A stretch of DNA of 64,000 nucleotides, taken from Theocolax elegans (Eukaryota; Arthropoda; Insecta; Hymenoptera; Cerocephalidae). A program made the position numbers and the translations under genes. The notes beneath the pieces are model-generated. The model did no database searches, was not told the origin of the DNA, and saw only the letters and a list, made by a program, of their open reading frames with translations. The stretch covers positions 976,098-1,040,097 of the forward strand of contig CM047431.1 of assembly GCA_026168455.1 (NCBI GenBank), read 5' to 3'. Below are positions 22,454-35,640 of this stretch, one piece after another. Every line of letters begins with the position of its first letter. The stretch's first letter is position 1.

Positions 22454-23304
22454 TATAACGGGTACGGATTTCGAGTGTCGGCGCAGGTTAGGTCCCTGAA
22501 TTATCGGCGACGTTCGTCGATAGGACCAAGTCGACTAGCCGGGATAATTGCGAATGGTAGCGCAGTGGTGAGGCTTCTGCCTCGCGCTCCCGGGATCGTG
22601 GGTTCGCGCCCCGATACCTTCGTTGATTTTTTTATTCCTTATATTCAATCCGTACCCCGTTAGAAATGGCGCCCAACTCAAAAACCCACTTGCCAGAAGA
22701 GACGAAGTAGTTTATCTTCGCCTGGCTCATCTTGGACCGAAGTCGGTCATAAACTCCCATCCCCACCACCACAGTCCCGGTGGATTTCCCCGCGAGAACG
22801 TCAAAAAGTGCGGAGGTACGACTGTAGGAGAAAAGCCTGTGTTTCTCTCTCCACAGTGTGTATACGTATACGCAGTACACCTCCAAAGTTGGCACTAGAC
22901 GTAGGGGAGCTTGAGTTTCTGAGATCTCAAGCGTGGTGGTGCAAACGCACGGCTATCCCTAACAAGGCTCCCGGTACTCAGAAAATGGTCTTCTTGACAC
23001 CGGTCGAGCAGGGACAACCTTCGCCTCTCTAGCCCAGGTGATCGAAGTGATCAAACGGCTCCCCGAGGGCGTAGGTCGCGTTTGGGTGGGGGATATAATG
23101 GGTACGGATTTCGAGTGTCGGCGCAGGTTAGGTTCCTGAATTATCGGCGACGTTCGTCGATAGGACCAAGTCGACTAGCCGGGATAATTGCAAATGGTAG
23201 CGCAGTGGTGAGGCTTCTGCCTCGCGCTCCCGGGATCGTGGGTTCGCGCCCCGATACCTTCGTTGATTTTTTTATTCCTTATATTCAATCCGTACCCCGT
23301 TACA
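22454..23304 (+). mobile_element. TRIM, second copy (unit 2)
   Basis: Duplicate of 12300-13150 with LTRs 22454-22664 and 23094-23304 and the same TAGT flanks. It arose with the 10-kb duplication and not by a separate insertion. Confidence 0.9.
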
Positions 23305-24338
23305 TAGTAATTAAATAAATATTACAATTATATAATTTGTTGGGATAAATCCGTAATAACTAATAAAGAATGATCATTTTTACTATTTATATCAATAACA
23401 ATTTTTGTTATTCTCAATAATTAATTCTAATCTTATTATTTACATTAATACCTGATTAACGGTGTATAATTCAAAATAGATCGATTCATATTAATAAATT
23501 ATTAATTATAACATTCTAATTGAAATTTAAAATACCACATGTACTAGGATGACAAATATTAGAAGTTCAAATAGAAATAACAATTTGTTTTTACAATTTT
23601 AGATATATTGTATTGTATATACATATATATACCCATTAAAAAATCTCACTGGAGATCTCAGATCAAATCCCAGGTAAGATCTCATACCAAAAACGCATTT
23701 CAGCAATTTTTGGTTCATTACACGTTTCAAACCTTTTTCTGTCGATTGATAAATCGCACTCTAACACTTTCTCCCTCATTCTCTCTCTCTCTCGCTTTCT
23801 ACCTCTCTCTCTCTCTCTCTTTTTAAGTCTCGTCTGTTTGATTGTTTATTGTCTAGCGCCAGAAATTAGAAATAAGTAATAAGATTTTAAGTTATTAGTA
23901 CTTATATAAGTTATTGTATATATATATAGAGAGAGAGAGAGTTGTAAAAAGTTGTAAATAGTTGTAAATAATTTAATTTATAATTTATAACAATTTCTGT
24001 TAACATTTTCAAGAGTAGTTCGTTGCGTCATGTCACTTTTATTTTGAATTATTGATCCCGTAATGATCTGTGATGAATTTTATTTAGTATTTAGTATTAT
24101 ATAGTGTTATAGTATTGTTATAGTAACTGTTATTATTAAAATATCTCATGCGCATATATTGTATTATTCACCGTCGTCGTCTGAATTGTTATGGATGATA
24201 TTGCAAATTTTATTATGTACCTTGCCTTAAGGATAAATCTCTCCTAGGCAATAATAAAGCTTTTTCAATCAATCTCTCTCTCTCTCTCTCATTCTCTCTC
24301 TCTCATTTTCTCTCTCTCTCTCTTTCTCTCTCTCTCAT

Positions 24339-24370
<32 letters not shown>

Positions 24371-24372
24371 AT

Positions 24373-24404
<32 letters not shown>

Positions 24405-24406
24405 AT

Positions 24407-24444
<38 letters not shown>

Positions 24445-25492
24445 TCTCTCATTCTCTCTCATTCTCTCTCTCTCATTCTCTCTCTCTTTATATTTTAGAT
24501 TTCCCTGCTGCGAAAGTACAGGTCATAATCACCTGATTTTCAGCTGATTTTCAGTTGATTGTTATGCGAAAATCACAGCTGATTTTCAGATGATTATCAC
24601 CTAATTTTCAGGTGAAAATCATGTAATCATTGAAATAAAAAAACTTGATATATTCTATACTCTAGTAATTAAATATTTGAATAAAATTGTTATTAACATT
24701 GAACTGATCAAGTTTATCAAATTTATAATATTGTATTATTTAGAAAATATGTTATAAAAATAGTATAAATGATAATAAATAAATTATATGAATTTATTGG
24801 AAAATAATAATTTTTAATATTAAGTTATAAAATATTTGATATAATATTTACGTACTTAAACGCATCTGTGAAGAAACAACTTTACACATTTTGTAAAACT
24901 CTCATAAACCCAACAGTGAAATGGCTCGGTGGGAAGGTGTAATCCTCCGGATCGGAAGTTCGCGGGTTCGGTTCCCGGAGTTGTCGATTTTTTTTTTAAT
25001 TTATTTTATTATATACATTATTTATACAAAATAAGCATTTATTAATTAGTTACTTGTTTAAATGAGAAAATGCAGAATAACCAAATTACTATATGGAAAC
25101 CACGTGGGAAGTACATGAAAACCACATATAAATAACATAGGAATTATATAATTTCTACGTGGGAACCACCGCAAAATCCCACATGGTATCCATATGATTC
25201 CCGTTGGGATCCACGAGAATACCATTGGGAATCACATGATTCCTACATGACAACCACATCGATTTCATGTGGTTTCCATATGGTTGCCATATGATAATTT
25301 TTACCAGGTATGGCACCACAGCGGTCCCCAATTCAGAACACTTTCGGATAAATGCAGCAATTGATGAATGTTGTAAGTCATTGCTTTTTGTCCAAATAGT
25401 TCTTCAGTATTGGCGACAAATTCATGCAACATTACATTAGCTCGATTTAATTCAGCAGAGGAAATTGTATCTTGTAGTAATATATATATATA

Positions 25493-27138
25493 TTCTCTGT
25501 GACATCGAAGATGAAAAAAATAAATATTTCTATAACTGTGGGAATATGTTTTAGAGGTATCCAGTAGTTCTCCTGAATTTTTTCAGATTTTTTCTGGCCA
25601 TTATTTTAAGTTACAGAGAGTCAAAGTTGACATTTTAGCACTTTTTTGCATTATATGCCCATTTTCATGAATTTTTAGCTCCCAGGGGATGCATTTTTCA
25701 CTAAAAACATAAGTATGACTTTTTTTGTAAAATTTTCCGAACTTTTCATTAAAAATACTTTTAAAGACATAAATGTATGCTGTCACACTCTTGTAAGCCA
25801 TTTAAACCTTAAATAGTGAAAATCAGCAATTCTGCTCCGGACTCTGGTAACCTAATACTGTCTAAAAGATGTCTTTTTATAGTCAGAAACTGCCTAAAAA
25901 TTTCCATAGTGGGTCTAAATCACTAAAATCACTTATGGTCAAAATATCCGGGAAAAGTGCCCCAAATATTAATAGAAATGTATATTTGTTGCCTTATAAC
26001 GATGAATCTAGTAGCATGATCATTGCAAAAAAATTTATGCACTTACCTTGGAATGGTAGAAAAGTATCTCCATTTGTTTCAGTATCCATCTAATCCCGTG
26101 TAAGCTGCTAAAATTACAAATATTATTATACAAATGTAAAAAATTAATTTTTAAACATTTATAATGCTGAATTTTTAGTTTTACATCCCTTACAAGAATT
26201 ATAATACTAATCTGAAGTATTACTATGAATATATAAACATTATTATTACAATAACTGAATATACGTATTTAATACAAAAGATATATAAATAAATCGGATA
26301 TATAATTATAATGAATAATATGATAACGTGACACTGACAAGTTTGTGAAATCTAAACAATGTATTGCTGAATAATAATAATAATATTGTTGATACTTTTA
26401 TAGTAATCCTTCAGATTAGTATTATAATTCTTGTAAGGGTTGTAAAACTAAAAATCCAGCATTATAAATGTTTAAAAAATAATTTTTTATAATTATATAA
26501 TAATATTTGTATTTTCAGCAGCTTACAGGGGATTAGATGGATACTGAAACAAATGGAGATACTTTTCTACCATTCCAAGGTAAGTGCATAAATTTTTTTG
26601 CAATGATCATGCTACTAGATTCATCGTTATAAGGCAACAAATATACATTTCTATTAATATTTCGGGCATTTTTCCCGGATATTTTGACTATAAGTGATCT
26701 TAATGATTTAGACCTGCTCTGGAAAGTTTTAGGCAGTTTCTGACTATAAAAAGACATCTTTTAGACAGTATTAGGTCACCAGAGTCCGGAGCAGAATTGC
26801 TGATTTTCACTATTTAAGGTTAAAATGGCTTACAAGAGTGTGACAGCATACATTTATGTCTTTAAAAGTATTTTTAATGAAAAGTTCGGAAAATTTTACA
26901 GAAAAAGTCATACTTATGTTTTGAGTGAAAAATGTATCCCCTGGGAGCTAAAAATTCATGAAAAGGGGCATATAATGCAAAAAAGTGCTAAAATGTCAAC
27001 TTTGACTCTCTGTAACTTAAAATAATGGCCCAGAAAAAATCTGAAAAAATTCAGGAGAACTACTGGATACCTCTAAAACATATTCCCACAGTTATAGCAA
27101 TATTTATTTTTTTCATCTTCGATGTCACAGAGAACCAC

Positions 27139-27141
<3 letters not shown>
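25493..27141. mobile_element. F3: palindromic fold-back element with inverted spacer
   Basis: The arms are like those of F1 but with many private differences. The central spacer (about 26200-26410) is the reverse complement of the spacer in F1 and F2. The right end reads AGAACCACCCA before a long (AT)n tract (27141-27176). Closes the tandem array. Confidence 0.85.
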
Positions 27142-27178
<37 letters not shown>

Positions 27179-27181
<3 letters not shown>

Positions 27182-27980
27182 AAACTTCAAAAAGTTTCTG
27201 CAATTGAAAGCACTGAAATCAAACTGTAATCGACAAGTATTTTGAATCATGCAAAAATGTCTACCAATCTGAATACAGATTTTTTTTATAAAAAGTATCT
27301 TATACTTTTACTTTTCATTTCTGGCCCTGCCATGTCTTACAGTAATGAATAAATAATATTCTAATGATGTTAATTTGTGCAAAATTAATTTCTGCAAAAC
27401 TAATAAAATGGACATTTCTTCTTTTTTATTCTTTTAAATAAAATGATACTTGCACCACAAATTATATTATTTTATTAATAATAAATTATTGGTTTATAGT
27501 ATACAGTCTTGTTTTCACGCGTGGGTCTTTACACTATTTAATAATATGCCACAAGTCGCTTTGCATAATATATTAGGCCCCTTAAATTTTAAAATAAGAT
27601 AATAGCTAAGATGTATGTAATGATTCATAAAATGTAACATCAGTTAATATAGTCAGTATTAACACCTATATGAAGCGGTAATACCTATTAACCAACGGTG
27701 GTGCAAGTATTATTTTATTTTAAAGAATAAAAAAGAAGAAATGTCCATTTTATTAGTTTTGCACAAATTAATTTTGCACAAATTAACATCATTAGAATAT
27801 TATTTATTTATTACTGTAAGACATGGCAGGGCCAGACATGAAAAGTAAAAGTATAAGATACTTTTAATAAAAAAAATCTGTGTTCAGATTGGTAGACATT
27901 TTTGCATGATTCAAAATACTTGTCGATTGTAGTTTGATTTCAGTGCTTTCAATTGCAGAAACTTTTTACGAAGTTTAAGT
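27179..27980. mobile_element. P-family fold-back element
   Basis: Arms of about 280 bases are inverted copies (TAAACTTC...GTTTCTGCAATTGAAAG at left, CTTTCAATTGCAGAAAC...GAAGTTTA at right), with (TA)n on both sides. It shares the CTGCAATTGAAAG motif and the AATCGACAAGTATTTTGAATC block with the other P elements. No coding capacity. Confidence 0.75.
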
Positions 27981-27999
27981 AATATATATATATATGTTT

Positions 28000-28800
28000 A
28001 TTTAAAATATATATTTATGGTATGATTCAAAATACTTGTCGATTTCAGTTTAATTCTAGTTCTTTCAATTGCAGAAATTTTTTATATGTAATTTTTGTAA
28101 TATTAAAAAAATGTTTAATTAAAATTCAAAGAAATAGATAAAATAAGGGAGTTAGAATTAAAATTATTTATTTATCAGATAACAATGTCAGATTCAATTG
28201 CAGAATTTATTTATCAGATAACAATTTTCAAAGTTTGATTTGAATAACAATACTTGCGGGTTTTGACACCTTCTTGGAAGGTGTTTTTGATTTTAGTACT
28301 TTCAATTGCAGAAAACTATTATGGAATATAAGTTACATATAAAAAAGGTTATTATTCTATAAAATTGTTCATCTACTGATGTAAAGCACGGGAAGTACAG
28401 GCATTGTTTATGAAAATTAAAAAAAAAAAGTTTCCTTTTTATCAGTTTTGTGGAAATTAATTAAAACTTTTTATAGAGTTTAAGCAAAATATATAAAAGT
28501 TTCATTAAAAAAAATTCAGTGTATGGTATGGTAAAAAATACTTGTCGATTATTCTGCTTTGATTTCAGTACTTTCTATTGCAGAAACTTTTTGGAGTTTA
28601 AGCAAAAAAAATATATAAATATTCAATTAAAATTTTTGATTTCAGTACTTTCTATTGCAGAAACTTTTTATGGAGTTTAAGCAAAATATAAGTAGAAATA
28701 GGATGGGAGTAATAATTTAAGATTTTTTTATCAAATAACATTTTTCAAAGTGTGATTGGAAACCATACTTGCAAATGTTGACATTTTCGTAGAAGGTGTT
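28000..28800. mobile_element. P-family copies, inverted relative to 8641-9175, partly tandem
   Basis: 28000-28530 is the reverse complement of the P element of unit 1, with the hairpin ACACCTTC...GAAGGTGT at 28268-28288. 28530-28800 holds two or three shorter pieces with CTTTCTATTGCAGAAAC, apparently partial repeats of the same end. Confidence 0.6.
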
Positions 28801-29579
28801 TTTATTAATACATCAGTGTATAATTTTAATAAATTAATAAAAAAGAAAAATAAAATAAAAATATTTAATTATCATTTCATTTATGCGTTAAAAAAATGGT
28901 TATTTCTTACAAAACAGTAAAATGAAACATTTCCTAGTTGCATTGTATTTATTTTACAAACTAATTTGTGTATTATGACATATCTAATAATCATTTATTC
29001 AAAGAAAAATTCAACTACGGGTAACAGTGAATTACGCCATATATATACATACCATATATCCATTAGATAATATGTACAATGTATTTTTTTCTCTTCTTGA
29101 CAAGTCACAATTAAACTTGCCTAGAATCAAGGATCATCGATTTATTCCTTAAATATAATTAGGTAAATCTAAATATATACTATATAGTTTAGATTACAAC
29201 TGGACTGGCACATGTAATAGAAAGTTTCTTCTCGAAGCGACTAAAATTTGCCCATTATTATATTATAACACATTTGTTTATGCTATATGTGGGACTATAT
29301 ATATTTCAGTTTATAGTTAGACTTAAGACAGAACCACAATTATTTACTTACACAAAATTTGTTTCATTAATTAAATCAATGACTCAATTACAGAATTATC
29401 CTATGCTGGTACTTTCAATTCTTTCAATTCTTATATCAATGCAGCTCTTAGTACATATTGTTTTTGAATCATGTATAAGCTGCACTTATACAAATAGTAA
29501 TTAACCAGAGTCAAATGAACAACTCCAGCGAATGAATACCATTAAACAAATAAGAAAAATCCTATGAAATATATATATA
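28801..29579. other. AT-rich region without recognised feature
   Basis: Several short frames (for example 29274-29504 plus) show AT-driven composition and no recognisable domain. I see no gene here. Confidence 0.4.
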
Positions 29580-30580
29580 TGGGATATTCCACACGAAGTG
29601 GTCCGATCAAAATTTTAAAATCCACCAAATTTTGGGTACACATTGCAAATGTTTTTCAGATACAGAAAAAAATTTTTAGGTACTGGAATCTATTTGCTCA
29701 AAAGTTATTCTAACCTCAAAAAGTGGATTTTTCCAAGTTTTTTTTTCAACACCAGCTGGGTTCACCGCTATTTAACTCAAAAACTATCAACTTTTACTAT
29801 AGATCATTATATGTAACATTCGTTGGTAATTGTGTCTAGAATTTATTTTTCTGGGTTAGAATTTCTAATTTCAAGGTGAATGTTATATAAACTACATGTC
29901 AATATTCAACTTGAAAAAAGTGCAAGTGCGCCACAATTGATTTTTTTATCCAAAAGTCTAAAAGAAAGCTTGGAGCAATACCTTTCAAATGGTCTGTAGC
30001 ATTTTTCTGGCTTTCAATTCTGTAAAAAGTTATGATAATTTAAAAAAACACGAAAATTTTTTAAAAATTTAAATGGAAATTACCATGTTAATTTTTGTGA
30101 ATGTTTTCTCTTTCTTTAAATTATAATAACTTTTTACACAATTGAAGGCCATAAAAATGCTACAGATCATTTGAAAGGTATTGCTCCAAGCTTTCTTTTA
30201 AACTTTTGGATAAAAAAATCAATTGTGGCGCACTTGCACTTTTTTCAAGTTGAATATTGACATGTAGTTTATATAACATTCACCTTGAAATTAGAAATTC
30301 TAACCCAGAAGAATAAATTCTAGACACAATTACGAACGAATGTTACGTATAATGATCTATAGTAAAAGTTGATAGTTTTTGAGTTAAATAGCGGTGAACC
30401 CAGCTGGTGTTGAAAAAAAATCTTGCAAAAATCCACTTTTTGAGGTTAGAATAACGTTTGAACAAATAGATTCCAGTACCTAAAAATTTTTTTCTGTATT
30501 CTGAAAAACATTTGCAATGTGTACCCAAAATTTGGTGCATTTTAAAAGTTTGATCGGATCACTTCGAGTGGAATATCCCA
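29580..30580. mobile_element. G: 1-kb fold-back element
   Basis: Ends TGGGATATTCCAC and GTGGAATATCCCA, arms of about 450 bases inverted and nearly identical, (TA)n on both sides. The only frames are mirrored short ORFs of the arms. Non-autonomous DNA transposon. It sits directly beside F4, about seven bases apart. Confidence 0.8.
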
Positions 30581-30586
30581 TATATA

Positions 30587-31832
30587 TGGATGGTTTTCTG
30601 TGACATCGAAGATGAAAAAAATAAATATTGCTATAACTGTGGGAATATGTTGTAGAGGTATCCAGTAGTTCTCTTGAATTTTTTCAGATTTTTTCTGGGC
30701 CATTATTTTAAGTTACAGAGAGTCAAAGTTGACATTTTAGCACTTTTTTGCATTATATGCCCGTTTTCATGAATTTTTAGCTTTCAGGGGATGCATTTTT
30801 CACTAAAAACGTAAGTATGACTTTCTTTGTAAAATTTTCCGAACTTTTCATTAAAAATACTTTTAAAGACATAAATCTATGCTGCCACACTCTTGTAAGC
30901 CATTTAAACCTTAAATAGTGAAAATCAGCAATTCTGCTCCGGACTCTGGTAACCTAATACTGTCTAAAAGATGTCTTTTTACAGTCAGAAACTGCCTAAA
31001 AATTTCCAGAGTGGGTCTAAATCATTAAGATCACTTATGGTCAAAATACCCGGGAAAAGTGCCCGAAATATTAATAGAAATATTAATTAGAATATTAATC
31101 CTTCAGATTAGTATTATAATTCTTGTAAGGGATGTAAAACTAAAAATTCAGCATTATAAATGTTTAAAAATTAATTTTTTACATTTGTATAATAATATTT
31201 GTATTTTTAGCTGCTTACAGGGTATTAGATGGATACTGAAACAAGTGAAGATACTTTTCTACCACTCCAAGGTAAGTGCACAAATTTTTTTGCAATGATC
31301 ATGCTAATAGATTCATCTTTATAAAACAACAAATATACATTTCTATTAATGTTTCGGGCACTTTTCCCGGATATTTTGACCATAAGTGATCTTAATGATT
31401 TAGACCCACTCTGGAAATTTTTAGGCAGTTTTTGACTATAAAAAGACATCTTTTAGACAGTATTAGGTTACGAGAGTCCGGAGCAGAATTGCTGATTTTC
31501 ACTATTTAAGGTTGAAATGGCTTACAAGAGTGTGGCAGCATAGATTTATGTCTTTAAAAGTATTTTTAATGAAAAGTTCGGAAAATTTTACAAAAAAAGT
31601 CATACTTACGTTTTTAGTGAAAAATGCATCCCCTGAAAGCTAAAAATTCATGAAAACGGGCATATAATGCAAAAAAGTGCTAAAATGTCAACTTTGACTC
31701 TCTGTAACTTAAAATAATGGCCCAGAAAAAATCTGAAAAAATTCAAGAGAACTACTGGATACCTCTACAACATATTCCCACAGTTATAGCAATATTTATT
31801 TTTTTCATCTTCGATTTCACAGAGAACCATCC

Positions 31833-31833
<1 letters not shown>
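30587..31833. mobile_element. F4: palindromic fold-back element with deleted spacer
   Basis: Fourth copy of the F family, flanked by (TA)n. The left arm is cut short near 31080 and most of the spacer is missing, giving 1247 bases instead of about 1650. Both ends (GGATGGTTTTCTGTGACATC and its complement) are preserved. Confidence 0.8.
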
Positions 31834-31860
<27 letters not shown>

Positions 31861-31863
<3 letters not shown>

Positions 31864-32880
31864 GACATGGCAGTTTGTAATGCATGTCACTTATAGACTA
31901 TATTCGTTGATTATAAGGAAGCATTCCAAAGTTCCATGACTTATAAGGAATAAAGAAGCGTTCACTCGGAATCTAGCTAAGCCAGACCGTGAAGAACGAG
32001 CTCGGACTTTTAGTTATTGACATGCGCACACACACAAACACTATTACAGAAAATTTCCTAATTCCTTTGAAAACCTTGCAGCTCCTTAAAAATCCTTTTA
32101 GCACCTTGGTAGTCCTTCTAGCTCTTTGAAAGCCTAGCTTCGAAGATGATGACCAGCTATGTATAACGCCGAGCTGTACCAAGTCCGTATATTATTGTAC
32201 TCGAGCTTCTACCAGTAAGCCGCACTTAAAATACATATTAAAAGCAAGGACAAATTCGACATTAATTTGAGTTGATATAAGGAACAATTACTGCTTGTTT
32301 GGTTTTCAAGCTGTTCCTGTATACGTTATTAACGTCGAGCTTCCAGAATGGCATGGTGATTGTAAGGTGCGAAAAGGAGAGAGAGAGAAAGAGAGAAGTT
32401 GCGCTATACACACAGTATACGCGCGTCGGATCGGCCGAGTCAAGCGGACGAGATGGGACTGTTGTGTCAAGCGCATGCGCGCGGACTCGCTGCTCGGCTC
32501 AATACGACGAACTCGGTGATTCCGAGTCGGGCCGTTGAACGAGACGTACAACCGAAATTTTAGTTAGTTATTACCGAGTGTGGTTACTTTTTATTTAACT
32601 GTTTCTTTTTGAGCATCTGCAGGTGAGAATTTCTGCCTCAATTCCCTGTTTTCCAGCTTCCCGAGCAAGCTGTGATTTGTGCGTGTGTGTGCGGTAATCG
32701 CGTGTGATAAATATATAAATTTTGCCGCGTGAACGCGGCTGGCGACCGTGACTAGTTTGTTCGTTTATTTATTGTATTATTATTATTTTATTAGTATTAA
32801 ATTCTCTAGCTTCGAATAAAAAGTGTTGTTATTTTATTGTATGGGAACCGTTCATCCTGATCCTCAGTGAACGTGTTTTA
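31861..32880 (+). mobile_element. solo LTR B with TSD ATAT
   Basis: Starts TGTGACATGGCA with a bulged terminal hairpin (TGACATG-G-CA / TGCATGTCA, 31863-31889). It has GC-rich central sequence, the motif CGCGGCTGGCGACC near 32728, AATAAA near 32816 and a terminal hairpin GTTCAT/GTGAAC (32850-32872), and ends GTGTTTTA. ATAT flanks at 31857-31860 and 32881-32884 support a solo LTR, although the left flank is itself a TA repeat. Confidence 0.75.
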
Positions 32881-32884
32881 ATAT

Positions 32885-33259
32885 GTATTTACATACTAAT
32901 AATAGTGCACTTTTTAGGTAGCCACCCCTCACTTAAATTTAAATTTGTTTTGCTGTATCTTCAGAGATTTATGATAATATTTACAAGGTAAAATGTTCCT
33001 CACAGCAAATTTGCTTTAATTTTACTTTGTACCAATAATTTTTCATTTTAGAGACGTTATTTTGCCTAAAATTAATATACTTTAAAAATAACCCTTTCTT
33101 ATTCAGTGAATTTAATATGATACACTTATAGTTTTAATTAAGCTAAATTTATTTGTAACAAATTAAATTCTATATTATTGCGTTACTATAATAATTAATG
33201 ACAACAGTACAATTTAATATTATAATTTTAGTACAACACAAGAAATTCTATTTAATAAC
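32885..33259. other. AT-rich spacer
   Basis: No feature recognised. Confidence 0.4.
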
Positions 33260-33263
33260 TTAA

Positions 33264-33777
33264 GGGGATGTCGGAGCTATAGCCTCCATCAAAAGCCGCT
33301 CGATCTCACGGCTTCGAATGGCGCTGTAGTCAGGTGTCAATTTCTACGATAAACGTACTTAAAACATAAATTATAAATTTTGCAGCTACATAGAGCTGTT
33401 GAAAGATACTTTCCCCCCTAGCTATAACTAAAATTAAGGTAATTATAATATTACTCTTGGCAGCAAATGTTTGTTTTTTTAAAGAAATGTGAAATACGTC
33501 TCATATTCAATGAATCTATATCTGCCGTAATGCTACACGCAACGTATTTCACATTTCTTTAAAAAAATAAATATTTGCTGCCAAGAGTAATATTACAATT
33601 ACCTTAATTTTAGTTATAGCTAGGGGGGAAAATATCTTTCAACAGCTCTATGTAGCTGTACAATTTATAATTTATGTTTTAAGTACGTTTATCGTAGAAA
33701 TCGACACCTGACTACAGCGCCATTCGAAGCCGTGAGATCGTGCAGCTTTTGATGGAGGCGATAGCTCCGACATCCCC
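33264..33777. mobile_element. 514-bp fold-back MITE with TTAA target site
   Basis: Arms of about 220 bases are inverted copies starting GGGGATGTCGGAGC, around a short centre. TTAA lies at 33260-33263 and 33778-33781. TTAA duplication is typical of piggyBac-type transposition, though the GGGG start is not the usual CCC end, so the superfamily is uncertain. No coding capacity. Confidence 0.75.
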
Positions 33778-33781
33778 TTAA

Positions 33782-34364
33782 CTATGTATGTTAGTTAGTG
33801 TCACTATCAAACATTTTATAGGCATGTGAAAGTTACAAAATTATGAAATGCCTTTTACACTTACCAAACAACTGACACATTGATTTTATTTAAATATTAA
33901 AAAAGGTATTCAATAAATATATGTAAAGAGAACAATAACTTATCAACATTCTTTTAAATTATTTAAGTCAGTACATATAACTATTAAGCAATCATTTCAC
34001 TTAACGTTGGAAATAATATCATTCTACATATGTTATAGTCCATATAATTATTAAATATTATGTACTTGGCAAAGTATCGAACACATATATTGGCTTTATA
34101 TAGAAAATAAAATGATTATTCAGTAATTTTAATTAGTATAGAGAACGATAAAGCATCCACTTAATTATAATATATTGTTTTTTAAATTATTTTGGTCAAT
34201 GTGGAAAACATTGAGATATCATGAGGGATTCATTATAACAATACAAGCATAAGTCCCTTCAAATAATATAAACTTAAAGCAAACACATCAAATTCTATAA
34301 ATAAAATGAATTAATAATATAATAAATATAATTAAAATAATGTAATAATCTACACTAGCCAAAA
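33782..34364. other. AT-rich spacer
   Basis: No feature recognised. Confidence 0.4.
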
Positions 34365-34850
34365 TGCTCGCTTCGCTCGCAGTTAAATAGTATTGTTAAC
34401 ATAATAATTCTTTACCATCAAATTACATGTAATGTAATATTCAAAAAATTACTTTTTCAAAACTATTTAGTAAAATAATTTATAGTACTAGTAATTAAAT
34501 AAATATTACAATTATATAATTTGTTGGGATAAATCCGTAGTAATTAATAGAAGAATGATCATTTTTACTATTTATATCATTAACAATTTTTGTTATTCCC
34601 AATAATTAATTCTAATATTATTATTTACATTAATACCTGATAAACATTATATAATTCATAATAGATCGATTCATATTAATAAATTATTAATTATAACATT
34701 CCAATTAGAATTTAAAATACCACATGTACTAGGATGACAAATATTAGAAGTTCAAATAGAAATAACCATTTGTTTTTACAATTTTTGATATATTGTTTTG
34801 TTATATTATTTTTGATATATTGTTTACTTATATATATATATATATATATA
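34365..34850. repeat. X element, uninterrupted copy with the empty TRIM site
   Basis: Matches 12174-12299 joined to 13151-13470. At 34481-34500 it reads TATAGTACTAGTAATTAAAT with a single TAGT (34489-34492), where the other copy has TAGT-TRIM-TAGT. It ends in (TA)n. Confidence 0.8.
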
Positions 34851-34854
34851 TTAC

Positions 34855-35571
34855 AAAGGCATGTTACAAAGGCAGTTATCTCCTTGTGCGTGCTCGAATT
34901 TTGCTGGCTAATGCTTTAATTATTCCTCACTTCCACTATGCTTGTCTCGTATTTTTAGATCTTCCATCTTATCTTAATATTAAAGTTCAACGTATGTGTA
35001 ATACCGTTGTTAGATTTATTTTTCATCTAAAACGTAAGGTAGCATTGCAGCCTTTCTATGATCAGCTAAACTGGCTTCCATTAAATGTTCGACGGAAATA
35101 TTTCCTTCGTCTTTTATGTATAAATTGTTGGCCACCCAAACACCTCAATATTTATTCGATAAGCTGGCTTTTGTTGGCATTGAATTGCGTAGATCCAAAC
35201 GAGTAAATACTGTTTTTAACCTACCTAATGATAAGAATCTTGCGTGTAAATCTTCGTTTATTTATTTAGCAATGGAAACGTGGGATAATATCCCATCTAG
35301 AATAAGATAGTACTCTAATCTAAATATTTTTAAAATGTATTATAAAAACTTGCTCCATGAGGATGGATAGCGACTTATCCGATTTTATGTCCAATGCTTG
35401 GAACGTAGATTATTTTATTTTTAATTAAGCATGAATTATTATTTTACATATGTATTATCGGTTATATTAATTCTTCTTTAGTTGTCTAATTTATTTTATA
35501 TGTTCTATTTTATATGATTGGAGCCATCCGGTTGTATCAACTTTGGCTCAAATAAATATAGTTATCAATTG
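34855..35571 (+). mobile_element. 5'-truncated CR1/L2-like LINE (L1): RT C terminus and 3' end
   Basis: Two overlapping frames (34868-35206 and 35116-35310) encode the end of a CR1/L2-type RT: LLVRARILLANALIIPHFHY, then LNIKVQRMCNTVVRFIFHLK and QLNWLPL. The homologous block is in L4 at 40860-41050. One frameshift and a stop break it. The 3' end has a stem GAGCCA/TGGCTC (35521-35549), AAATAAATA, then TCAATTGATC and TC microsatellite. Confidence 0.7.
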
Positions 35572-35634
35572 ATCTCTCATTCTCTCTCTCTCTCTCTCTC
35601 TCTATCTCTCATTCTCTCATTCTCTCTATCACCT
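35572..35634. repeat. (TC)n microsatellite
   Basis: TC tract interrupted by ATT, between LINE L1 and the solo LTR. Confidence 0.8.
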
Positions 35635-35640
35635 GGATAT

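Larger units (their letters stand above)
15341..25492. repeat. tandem unit 2 (~10.15 kb)
   Basis: Second copy of the unit, starting with the chimeric F2 palindrome and ending where F3 begins. Both F2 and F3 start at the same junction (TGTAGTAATATATATATATATTCTCTG, positions 15331 and 25483), and both lack the first bases GGGTGGT present in F1. Content repeats that of unit 1, so most elements below are described once and their second copy listed briefly. Confidence 0.9.

Noticed and set aside
5181..25492. Treating the 10-kb tandem repeat simply as an assembly artefact
   Set aside because: Possible, but a copied contig would not create an F2 with left variants of F3 and right variants of F1. 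Kept as real with a caveat.
33264..33777. Firm assignment of the TTAA fold-back MITE to piggyBac
   Set aside because: TTAA fits, but the GGGG terminus is not the usual piggyBac start, so the superfamily is left open.
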